A stretch of DNA of 15,701 bases from Candidatus Cloacimonadota bacterium. GTDB lineage: Bacteria; Cloacimonadota; Cloacimonadia; JGIOTU-2. Position numbers and translations under genes: made by a program. The first letter of the stretch is position 1; the number at the start of each line of letters is the position of its first letter. The notes below the pieces were generated by a model. The model had not been told where the DNA came from. It saw only the letters and a program-made list of their open reading frames with translations, and did no database searches. The stretch spans positions 1 to 15,701 of the forward strand of contig JACNJG010000112.1 in assembly GCA_014382685.1 (NCBI GenBank), written 5' to 3'. Positions 6,531-13,248 of the stretch are shown piece after piece.

Positions 6531-7847
6531 ATTTATACGACAGAACAAAAAACTGATAAAGCAATACTGGTTGGTTTACAAACTAAGGACAGGTCGTCCT
6601 ACGATGTTGAAGAATCCCTTCATGAACTCGCACATCTTGCACGGACTGCGAATGTTGTTGTCTCGGCTTTGGAAACTCAGATACGTCCAAAGCCCCATCC
6701 CGCTTATTTTATTGGTTCCGGAAAAGCAAAGGAGTTAGGTAAGCTCGCACAGCGTGAAGATGCAAACATCATTATTTTTGATGACAATCTCACCCCGTCA
6801 CAAGATAGGAATCTGTCAAAAATTACCAAGAAGCGGATCATTGATCGATCACAACTAATACTCGATATTTTTGCTCAACATGCACAGACAAAACAGAGCA
6901 AATTGCAGGTTGAGCTTGCGCAGTTGCAGTATAATCTTTCACGCTTAAAAGGACAATGGACACACCTCTCGAGGATCGAGGGTGGAATTGGATTCCGTGG
7001 TCCGGGTGAAAAGCAATTAGAGGTAGATCGGCGGCGTATTGATGACAGGATCACTCATTTAAAATCAAAGCTTGTAGGCATTGAGCAGATAAATGAGACG
7101 AAAAGAAAAGGCAGGAAAGAACTCTTTTCAGCAAGTCTGGTAGGTTATACAAATGCAGGAAAAAGCACAGTGCTGAACCGGCTGACCTCATCTCATCTTT
7201 ACACAGCAGACCAGCTTTTTGCAACACTGGAAACCACAACCAGAGCAAAAACTCTCGAAACCAAAGAACGTATTGTTATTTCTGATACGATCGGTTTTAT
7301 AAGAAAAATCCCACCATATCTGATCGCTTCCTTCCATGCAACTTTGCAGGAAGTAGTATATGCAGATCTGCTACTACACGTGGTTGACATTTCGCATCCC
7401 AAATTGCACGAATATATGGATACAGTTCTTCAAACCCTGAAAAATATTCGCGCTGATCACAAAGATATGATATTGATCTTCAATAAAATCGACCTTTTAC
7501 CACAAAATCAGTATCTATTTATGAAGAAGAAACTCAGGATTGACTACCCGGATTCACTATTTGTTTCAGCACGAACAGGTGAAAATTTTGATGAGATCGA
7601 GCAAGCAATCTCGAAAGTGTTAGCTGGTAGCAAGAAGGAAATCACACTTAAAATTCCGAATGAAGAGCAAAAATTTATATCCTTTCTTTTTGATAATGCA
7701 GAAATAATTAGTAAGCGTTACAATAATGATTCGGTTCGACTGCGCGTGAATGTCCCTCTTGAAAAATACACAAAAAATTTCCCATTATTCAGAAAATTTG
7801 AGATCAGAACAAAGCGCATGGCAAAGAGGATAATCGAGCTACAATAA
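6531..7847 (+). CDS. hflX: GTPase HflX, apparent ATT start codon
   Basis: HflX binds the large ribosomal subunit and in studied bacteria splits or rescues ribosomes under stress. Numbered from ATT 6531 (438 residues), the N-terminal HflX domain contains KAILVGLQTKDRSSYDVEES and ALETQIRPKPHPAYFIGSGK, then GGIGFRGPGE (151-160). The G domain has GYTNAGKST (205-213), DTIGF (252-256), NKID (317-320) and a SAR G5 motif. The first ATG/GTG/TTG codon in frame is TTG at 6669, which would remove about 46 conserved residues. In-frame coding similarity continues upstream to a TAA at 6516-6518. The best-placed start is ATT at 6531, six bases after GAGG (6521-6524), giving a protein that begins (M)YTTEQKTDKAILVG. 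The gene begins 22 bases after the surface-protein gene and is probably co-transcribed. Identity is certain; the start codon is inferred. Confidence 0.9.
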   Translation: MYTTEQKTDKAILVGLQTKDRSSYDVEESLHELAHLARTANVVVSALETQIRPKPHPAYFIGSGKAKELGKLAQREDANIIIFDDNLTPSQDRNLSKITKKRIIDRSQLILDIFAQHAQTKQSKLQVELAQLQYNLSRLKGQWTHLSRIEGGIGFRGPGEKQLEVDRRRIDDRITHLKSKLVGIEQINETKRKGRKELFSASLVGYTNAGKSTVLNRLTSSHLYTADQLFATLETTTRAKTLETKERIVISDTIGFIRKIPPYLIASFHATLQEVVYADLLLHVVDISHPKLHEYMDTVLQTLKNIRADHKDMILIFNKIDLLPQNQYLFMKKKLRIDYPDSLFVSARTGENFDEIEQAISKVLAGSKKEITLKIPNEEQKFISFLFDNAEIISKRYNNDSVRLRVNVPLEKYTKNFPLFRKFEIRTKRMAKRIIELQ

Positions 7848-7849
7848 AA

Positions 7850-7877
7850 AAAGCATCTGCAAGAATACAGATGCTTT
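7850..7877 (-). terminator. Terminator between convergent hflX and dnaN
   Basis: A perfect 10-base stem, AAAGCATCTG (7850-7859) with CAGATGCTTT (7868-7877), surrounds an eight-base loop. Read on the minus strand it is followed by a run of T, so it looks like an intrinsic terminator for dnaN. On the plus strand the trailing sequence is TAAAACTT, a poorer U-tract, but the hairpin may also stop hflX transcripts, three bases after its stop codon. Confidence 0.75.
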
Positions 7878-7900
7878 AAAACTTAATATTACTATTTTAA

Positions 7901-9019
7901 TTATTCATCCGCCAAACGCAGTGGCATTAGCAGGAATAGATTTTTCTGATCCTCGGGATATTCAATATTATATAAAATACAGGGATCGAGAGAATTTTCT
8001 AATTTCATCTGAACGATATTAGTATCCACCAGTTGAAGTATTTCTATTAGATATTTATAGTTGAAGCCAATCTGGAATTTATCGAATTCACCTTCAATTT
8101 CCAGAATTTCTTCAGCCGAGCCCTTGTCGATATCTTCAGAGTGAATTTTCAGTTGATTCTTTGTAAAATTAAAAACAACTTTAAAATTATCTTCAGATGC
8201 GAGGAGGGAAACTCGCTGAATGGCTTTTATCAGGGGTTCTACCTCAATCTCTATTATTTTAGAATTATCATAGGGTATGACCGCTTCGTAGTCAGGATAA
8301 TTCGCTTCTATCAATCGTGAATATATCTTATAGGAATCATATTCAAAACTGATAGCGCTTTCTTCGGGAAGTATTTTAATCATTGGTTGGTCCGCATGAA
8401 TAATTCTTCGCACTAGATTCACGCCTTTGATTGGCATTATGATGTCTATCTTATCAGTATCAAGATTCAGTGCAGTCTCAAATTTACCCAAACGTTTTCC
8501 ATCAGTAGCAACCATTTTTTGTTTTTTGGAATCCAGCTCCCATAGAATGCCTGAGAAAGCGGGTCTTCCTATATGTTCTGATACTGCAAAGGAAGTTTTC
8601 TCTACTAATTTTGAAAAGAGACCGGCATCCATAGTAAAACTGTTTTCCCATTCGCGTTCAGGAATTTCCGGGAAATCTTCCGGGTCAGCAAATATCAAAC
8701 TGAATTCGCTATGCTGGCATTTAATATTGAGCATCTTATTATCCAACTCACAATGAATTTCATCATCTGGTAGAGCACGAATAATATCTGTAAAATTTTT
8801 TGCGGGAATTGCAATTTTCCCAGATTCAAGTACATTGCATTCTACCTCTGTCACTGCTGAGACTTCAAGATCTGTAGCAGCAAGGCGAATGCTCCCTTTC
8901 TCACCATTTGCTTCAAGAAGAATATTGGTGAGGATCTGCAAAGGATTTCTTACAGGAACAATACTGTTTATGAATTGGACTTTTTGTAATATTTGATTTC
9001 TATGTACATTAAACTTCAT
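7901..9019 (-). CDS. dnaN: DNA polymerase III beta subunit (sliding clamp)
   Basis: The product is the ring-shaped processivity clamp loaded on primed DNA, which holds polymerase III and repair enzymes. At 372 residues it has the full family length for three clamp domains. Recognisable stretches include the N-terminal RNPLQILTNILLEA, LAATDLEV, FPEIPE and the conserved C-terminus MPLRL. The start is ATG at 9017-9019, six bases after a GGGG run (9026-9029), giving MKFNVHRNQI; an upstream in-frame TTG would add only four residues. It lies downstream of hup, separated by a strong hairpin (9044-9075), with no obvious promoter in between. It probably depends on read-through from hup or the lpx cluster. 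dnaA and recF, its common neighbours elsewhere, are not in the window. Confidence 0.96.
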   Translation of the reverse strand: MKFNVHRNQILQKVQFINSIVPVRNPLQILTNILLEANGEKGSIRLAATDLEVSAVTEVECNVLESGKIAIPAKNFTDIIRALPDDEIHCELDNKMLNIKCQHSEFSLIFADPEDFPEIPEREWENSFTMDAGLFSKLVEKTSFAVSEHIGRPAFSGILWELDSKKQKMVATDGKRLGKFETALNLDTDKIDIIMPIKGVNLVRRIIHADQPMIKILPEESAISFEYDSYKIYSRLIEANYPDYEAVIPYDNSKIIEIEVEPLIKAIQRVSLLASEDNFKVVFNFTKNQLKIHSEDIDKGSAEEILEIEGEFDKFQIGFNYKYLIEILQLVDTNIVQMKLENSLDPCILYNIEYPEDQKNLFLLMPLRLADE

Positions 9020-9043
9020 GTGTAACCCCAAATTGTTTTAATA

Positions 9044-9075
9044 ATACGAGCAAGAGGCAAGCCCCTTGCTCGTAT
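9044..9075 (-). terminator. Long hairpin between hup and dnaN
   Basis: Arms of 14 bases (9044-9057 and 9062-9075) pair with a single mismatch around a CAAG/CTTG loop; the outer 11 pairs, ATACGAGCAAG with its complement, are perfect. On the minus strand the hairpin is followed by TATTAAAA-like sequence rather than a clean T run. It may be a partial terminator or an mRNA-stabilising or processing structure that sets dnaN below hup. Confidence 0.6.
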
Positions 9076-9085
9076 AAAATGGTGA

Positions 9086-9358
9086 TTATTTCACTGCTTC
9101 TTTAAGTTTTTTACCCGCTTTAAATTTGGGAACTTTAGTAGCAGGGATTTGAATCTTTTCACCAGTTGCTGGATTTAAACCCATGCGTGCAGCTCTTTTT
9201 GCAACACTAAAGGTTCCAAATCCTACCATGGTGACCTTGTCACCTTTTTCAAGTCCTAATTTGATGCTTTCAAATACAGAATTAACAGCGTCACCAGCTT
9301 TCTTCTTTGAAAGTTCTGCATCCATAGCAACTTTTTCAATCAACTCTTGTTTTGTCAT
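9086..9358 (-). CDS. hup: DNA-binding protein HU
   Basis: This is a histone-like dimeric nucleoid protein that bends DNA. The 90-residue product from ATG 9356-9358 has the standard length: helical N-terminus MTKQELIEKV, the VGFGTFSVAKRAAR core, and the DNA-intercalating arm GLNPATGEKIQIPA with P63 at the tip, then the basic C-terminus KFKAGKKLKEAVK. This start is chosen because GGAGG (9364-9368) lies five bases upstream; the open frame continues 22 codons further but through the promoter region. It is HU rather than IHF-like by length and arm sequence, though the two are hard to separate in this lineage. It lies behind lpxA but has its own promoter. Confidence 0.95.
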   Translation of the reverse strand: MTKQELIEKVAMDAELSKKKAGDAVNSVFESIKLGLEKGDKVTMVGFGTFSVAKRAARMGLNPATGEKIQIPATKVPKFKAGKKLKEAVK

Positions 9359-9380
9359 ATGTGCCTCCGCACCATTTTTT

Positions 9381-9409
9381 GCTATAAGCTTGCCATAAGT
9401 TACTGTCAA
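9381..9409 (-). promoter_or_regulatory. Promoter of hup (sigma-70 type)
   Basis: On the minus strand a perfect TTGACA (9404-9409) is followed after exactly 17 bases by TATAGC (9381-9386), placing the -10 about 23 bases before the ATG. A second TTGACA lies 15 bases upstream (9419-9424), as part of a repeated ATTGACAG, and is preceded by a run of A that could act as an UP element. Confidence 0.7.
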
Positions 9410-9452
9410 TACTAAGTCTGTCAATTTTTTTTTATGAAAAAATGCAAAAAAA

Positions 9453-10229
9453 TTATTTCGCGATTCCTCGCTCGGAATTTTCTATAAATTTAATAAAGTG
9501 TTTTACCTCATCGATCATTTCAATTTCAGACTTTATCTTTTCCAATGCTTGTGCTGTATTAAGATTTGAATTGTAGAAAATCTTGTAAAGTTTCTTCAAT
9601 GTTGCTCTTGTTTCAGCAGAAAAATTATTACGCTGTAAACCGACGGAATTGAGTCCTACTGTTTTATATGGAACACTGGCTCCACGGGTGTAGGGAGCGA
9701 TATCCTGACTTACACGTGAAAACCCGCCAATAAAGGCGAAACAGCCAATATGAACGAATTGATGAACAGGAGTTAAACCGCCAATACTAACATTATTTTC
9801 TATTATCACATGTCCAGCCAGATTTACACTATTTGCTAGTATGACCCTATCACCAAGCTGACAGTCGTGTGCTACATGTGTGTAAATCATAAGAAGACAA
9901 TTGTTCCCAACTCTTGTCGGTTGTTTAATATTTGAGGAACGATTTATGGTTGCGAATTCTCTTATTGTTGTGTGCTCGCCGATCTCAACTGCGGAATCTT
10001 CACCGGCATATTTAAGATCCTGTGGCTCGGTACCGATCACGGCAGAATGAAAAATCCTGCAACCTTTTCCAATGGTTGTGCGACCATCGATCACAACATT
10101 TGATGACACTTTTACTCCTTCATGGAGTATTACTTTTGGTCCAATAATTGAATAAGGTCCGATCTCTACATCATTACCGATCTGCGCCTTGGGATCAACT
10201 ATTGCTGTTGGATGAATTATTTGACCCAT
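9453..10229 (-). CDS. lpxA: UDP-N-acetylglucosamine acyltransferase
   Basis: LpxA catalyses the first step of lipid A synthesis, transferring a 3-hydroxyacyl chain from acyl-ACP to the 3-OH of UDP-GlcNAc; it is a cytoplasmic trimer. The 258 residues show left-handed beta-helix hexapeptide repeats (IHPTAIVDPKAQIG, VEIGPYSIIG, and so on). The motif YTHVAHDC contains H121, equivalent to the catalytic His of E. coli LpxA. GGLTPVHQF precedes the C-terminal helical domain (about 195-258). The ATG start at 10227-10229 lies inside the end of lpxC-fabZ, overlapping it by 35 bases, and begins MGQIIHPTA as expected for the family. Only a weak upstream GGTG is present, so translation may be coupled. It is the last gene of the lpx cluster here; lpxB does not follow. 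Confidence 0.95.
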   Translation of the reverse strand: MGQIIHPTAIVDPKAQIGNDVEIGPYSIIGPKVILHEGVKVSSNVVIDGRTTIGKGCRIFHSAVIGTEPQDLKYAGEDSAVEIGEHTTIREFATINRSSNIKQPTRVGNNCLLMIYTHVAHDCQLGDRVILANSVNLAGHVIIENNVSIGGLTPVHQFVHIGCFAFIGGFSRVSQDIAPYTRGASVPYKTVGLNSVGLQRNNFSAETRATLKKLYKIFYNSNLNTAQALEKIKSEIEMIDEVKHFIKFIENSERGIAK

Positions 10230-11628
10230 TTTTTTTCACCAATTTAGCTTTTAATTCGCCTTCACAAACTAATTTACCATCAACATAAGCTTTTCCTTCG
10301 ATCACATGCACCCCGACTCGTGAACGAACCAATCTCATTCGAAATTCAAGCCGATCACCCGGAACAACCAGCTTTCGAAATTTCACCTTGTCTATTGAAA
10401 GAAAATACGCAACATAATCACGAGGATTTGGGCATTCATTCAGTACAAGAATACCGCCTGTTTGAACCATTGCTTCTACAATAAGCACTCCGGGCATAAC
10501 AGGATGTCCGGGAAAATGTCCTTGAAAAAAAGGTTCATTCGCTGTAACATTCTTGATACCTACAATTGACTCGCCTGGAGTGAACTCAATGATCTTATCA
10601 ACAAGTAAAAAAGGATATCGGTGTGGAAGTATTCGTTGGATCGCCTCATTATCAAAGACGACACCCTTCGCTGCATTTTTTTGATATTTAGCTTGTAAAA
10701 TTTCATTCTCATACTGCTGCTTGATCTTTTTTATCAGCTCGATATTCGTTCTATGCCCTGAGCGAGCCGCAAGGATATGACCTTTTACAGAAATACCGAG
10801 AAGCGCAAGATCGCCAATAAGGTCAACCACTTTATGCCGTACAAATTCATTATAATATCTCAAAGGTCCTGTGTTCAGTAATTTTTGCTCATTGAGTTTT
10901 AGCTCTCCTTTTACATTAAAGAGTTCGCGAAGCTCTTGAATGTCTTCATCAGAAAGACTCTCATCACCGATAACCAGTGCATTGTTCAAGCTACCGCCTT
11001 TTATCAAACCTGCTGCACGAAGTTGTTTGATGTCATTTACAAAGCAGAACGTCCTTGCAGAAGCAAAACCCTTTTCATATTCATCTTTCATAGAGACCAT
11101 CGAGGTGTATTGAGGTTTAAGATTTGGATGATCAAAATCAATAAAAAAGGTAATTTTCAGCGATTCTGAAGGCACAACCACCACATCAACATTATGTTCC
11201 GGAACAGAAAAGGAAAGTGGTTTCTTGATCTCAAGATATTTACGTTCCGCTTCCTGCTCGATTATACCGCATTTTTTTAATGCTTTCACAAACTCGATGG
11301 CACTGCCGTCTGCAACAGGGATTTCCTCCCCGTCAATTTCTACGACAATATTATCGATTTCCAGACCCTTGATCGCAGAAAGCACATGCTCGATAGTTGC
11401 GACTGTTGCATCTTTGATGCCAATGTTCGTTCCCCTATCCAGATTTTTCACATGTTTTATATCTGCTGGAATTTCCGGTTTACCTGGCAGATCAGTACGA
11501 CGGAAAATTATTCCTGCATTTTCCGGTGCCTGCTTAAATGTAACAGTACTGATCTGTCCGGTGTGTAAGCCGATACCGGTGTAACTTATCGAATCCTTAA
11601 TGGTTTGTTGATTTTCACGAATGTACAT
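10195..11628 (-). CDS. lpxC/fabZ: Bifunctional LpxC deacetylase / FabZ dehydratase
   Basis: This fusion joins the committed lipid A step (zinc-dependent deacetylation of UDP-3-O-acyl-GlcNAc) to 3-hydroxyacyl-ACP dehydratase of fatty-acid elongation. The LpxC part (1-about 310) has E80-H81 in ATIEHVLSAI, H265 and D269 in HKVVD, and H292 in SGHRTN, matching zinc ligands and catalytic residues. The FabZ part (about 325-465) has LPHRYPFLLVD and GHFPGHPVMPGVLIVEA, with H371 and E385 as the catalytic pair. Such fusions are known in Bacteroidetes and relatives. The start at 11626-11628 overlaps lpxD by 14 bases and has GGAAG upstream. The C-terminus is odd: after an A8 run the frame ends in NGSNNSSNSNS, read out of frame from the 5' end of lpxA. 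Confidence 0.95.
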   Translation of the reverse strand: MYIRENQQTIKDSISYTGIGLHTGQISTVTFKQAPENAGIIFRRTDLPGKPEIPADIKHVKNLDRGTNIGIKDATVATIEHVLSAIKGLEIDNIVVEIDGEEIPVADGSAIEFVKALKKCGIIEQEAERKYLEIKKPLSFSVPEHNVDVVVVPSESLKITFFIDFDHPNLKPQYTSMVSMKDEYEKGFASARTFCFVNDIKQLRAAGLIKGGSLNNALVIGDESLSDEDIQELRELFNVKGELKLNEQKLLNTGPLRYYNEFVRHKVVDLIGDLALLGISVKGHILAARSGHRTNIELIKKIKQQYENEILQAKYQKNAAKGVVFDNEAIQRILPHRYPFLLVDKIIEFTPGESIVGIKNVTANEPFFQGHFPGHPVMPGVLIVEAMVQTGGILVLNECPNPRDYVAYFLSIDKVKFRKLVVPGDRLEFRMRLVRSRVGVHVIEGKAYVDGKLVCEGELKAKLVKKNGSNNSSNSNS

Positions 11629-12670
11629 TATTATCTTCCTTCTTCTTCAACCGATGGAAGTATTTTCTCATATCGGGCAATTCTTTTAAAGAAGCAATAA
11701 TCCTTCTTTGTAATCCGATATCCATTGCAGGATAGCCCAACACGATCTTATCATCAGGAATATCATTCGGAACTCCGGATTGTGCTCCAACTTTGACATT
11801 ATTCCCGATTTTTACATGATCTGCTATACCGACTTGTCCGGCAAAGATACAGTTGCTTCCAACTTTTGAACTCCCTGCGATCCCTACTTGTGAGCAAAGG
11901 ATCGTGTACTCCCCTATTTCAACATTGTGAGCGATTTGAACCAGATTATCAATTTTCGATCCTTTTCGAATGATCGTGTCACCAAGAGCGCCTCTATCTA
12001 TAGTAACATTAGCACCGATTTCCACATCATCTTCAATAATAACTCTGCCGACCTGTGGAATTTTTTGATGCTTCTTTCCATCCCAGATATAACCAAAACC
12101 ATCCGAACCAATAACACTTCCTGTGTGAATTCTCACATCACTTCCGATATTAACTTCACTGTAAATAGTCACCCCAGGATACAAACAGCATCTTTCACCA
12201 ATGACCACATCATCTTTTATAACAACGTTTTCATGAATCGCAGTATTTTCTCCGAGAACAACATTTTTCCCGATCACAACATTCGCTGCAATATTTATAT
12301 TATCAGGAATTATTACAGACTCATCAATAACTGCTGTAGGATGAATGTCTTTGCCTTTTATTGGTTTTTGTGTTGATTGCAAGAAATAAGCAACGATCCT
12401 CAAAAAGGAAATGTAGGGTTTTGAACAGAGAATATAGTTTCGTTTGGGTATTGTATTCAAATCCAGTTTTTCAGGGATAAGAAAGACACCTGCATTAGAT
12501 TCCGCAAATGCTTTTTCAAATTTTGGGTCCCGAAAAAAAACTACAGTATTTTCATCTGCTTCTTCGAGAGAAGCTACACTATTACATGTGCAGTCCCGGA
12601 TTTTGACCAACTCCCCTTCTGCAATTGCAGCAAGCTGCTCGAGGGGAAGTGCTAAAGCGAATTGCTTCAT
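11615..12670 (-). CDS. lpxD: UDP-3-O-acylglucosamine N-acyltransferase
   Basis: LpxD adds the second hydroxyacyl chain, on the 2-amino group left by LpxC, to give UDP-2,3-diacylglucosamine. The 351-residue protein has the uridine-binding N-terminal domain (about 1-105), followed by a hexapeptide-repeat beta-helix (from IHPTAVIDESVII). It contains the family landmarks GSDGFGY, NVTIDRGALGDT and IDNLVQIAHNV, whose H248 corresponds to the catalytic His of E. coli LpxD. A C-terminal helix rich in Lys follows. The ATG overlaps the skp stop in an ATGA arrangement, so translation is probably coupled. The order skp-lpxD-(lpxC-)fabZ-lpxA resembles the enterobacterial cluster, except that LpxC is fused in here. 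Confidence 0.96.
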   Translation of the reverse strand: MKQFALALPLEQLAAIAEGELVKIRDCTCNSVASLEEADENTVVFFRDPKFEKAFAESNAGVFLIPEKLDLNTIPKRNYILCSKPYISFLRIVAYFLQSTQKPIKGKDIHPTAVIDESVIIPDNINIAANVVIGKNVVLGENTAIHENVVIKDDVVIGERCCLYPGVTIYSEVNIGSDVRIHTGSVIGSDGFGYIWDGKKHQKIPQVGRVIIEDDVEIGANVTIDRGALGDTIIRKGSKIDNLVQIAHNVEIGEYTILCSQVGIAGSSKVGSNCIFAGQVGIADHVKIGNNVKVGAQSGVPNDIPDDKIVLGYPAMDIGLQRRIIASLKELPDMRKYFHRLKKKEDNNVHS

Positions 12671-13215
12671 TCTTCAGTTTCTTCTTCAGGAGCAGGAATG
12701 GCGTTTATATTCAGCTTTTCTATGACAGCTTCGGTGATATCAATATCTTCATTTTTGATGTAAAGCACGACTTCACCCTGCATGGTATTGAGCACAATAT
12801 CCAGATTGTTTTCTTCAGCGACCTCATTAATAGCATTAACTATCTTCTCACTGATAGGTGCAAGAAGTTCCATCTGGCGTTCGATGGCTTTGTTGCGATA
12901 ATCATTTGCTAAATTATAGAAATCGGTTTCTTTCTGTTCGATCTCTTTCAATTTTTGAGAGCGACGTTCTTTTGATACGATTGGGGGAAGGTTTTCATAT
13001 TCATTTTTAAGACGGTTTATCTCAGATTCTTTTTCACCAAGATCCTTTTCCCATTGTGCTGATTCCTGATAGAACTGCTGTTCTGCAATATTCTTTTCTT
13101 CAAAATCATTATATACTTTATCGACATCTATCACGCCGATCTTCTGTGCAGCAGCAGATACCATCAAAGGTATCAAAACTAATAACATCACAATTAGAAT
13201 TACTTTGAATTTCAT
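12667..13215 (-). CDS. skp: OmpH/Skp-family periplasmic chaperone
   Basis: Members of this family hold unfolded outer-membrane proteins in the periplasm and hand them to BamA. The 182-residue product begins with a clear Sec signal peptide (MKFKVILIVMLLVLIPLMVSA, cleavage near 21-23). IGVIDVDKVYNDF comes next, the usual start of the OmpH body strand, and then a long charged coiled-coil region (about 45-125, rich in E, K and Q) forming the tentacle. The C-terminal strand includes LDIVLN and VVLYIKNEDIDITEAVIEKLN. The start has AAGGAGA at good spacing. It lies 33 bases behind bamA, the usual partner, and overlaps lpxD by four bases. The acidic C-terminus (PEEETEE) is unremarkable. Confidence 0.92.
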   Translation of the reverse strand: MKFKVILIVMLLVLIPLMVSAAAQKIGVIDVDKVYNDFEEKNIAEQQFYQESAQWEKDLGEKESEINRLKNEYENLPPIVSKERRSQKLKEIEQKETDFYNLANDYRNKAIERQMELLAPISEKIVNAINEVAEENNLDIVLNTMQGEVVLYIKNEDIDITEAVIEKLNINAIPAPEEETEE

Positions 13216-13248
13216 TTATTTATCTCCTTATTACATAAAATTACAATT

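Noticed and set aside
6669..7847. TTG at 6669 as the hflX start
   Set aside because: Conserved HflX residues continue in frame for about 46 codons upstream, and no ribosome-binding site precedes this TTG.
9020..9031. TTG start four codons upstream for dnaN
   Set aside because: The ATG at 9017-9019 has a G-rich site at suitable distance and fits the family N-terminus.
9359..9424. 22-codon N-terminal extension of HU
   Set aside because: It overlaps the hup promoter; HU proteins normally start at MTKQEL, where GGAGG is correctly placed.
9425..9470. Terminator between lpxA and hup
   Set aside because: Only a four-base GCGA/TCGC stem precedes the T runs on the minus strand, too weak to call.
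11225..11584. 119-codon open frame antisense to lpxC
   Set aside because: It is a shadow of the LpxC domain; low-complexity Ser/Ile composition and no start signals.
11927..12376. 149-codon open frame antisense to lpxD
   Set aside because: Its composition (Asn/Ile/Ser-rich) mirrors the hexapeptide-repeat gene on the other strand; it has no domain, and the opposing gene is certain.
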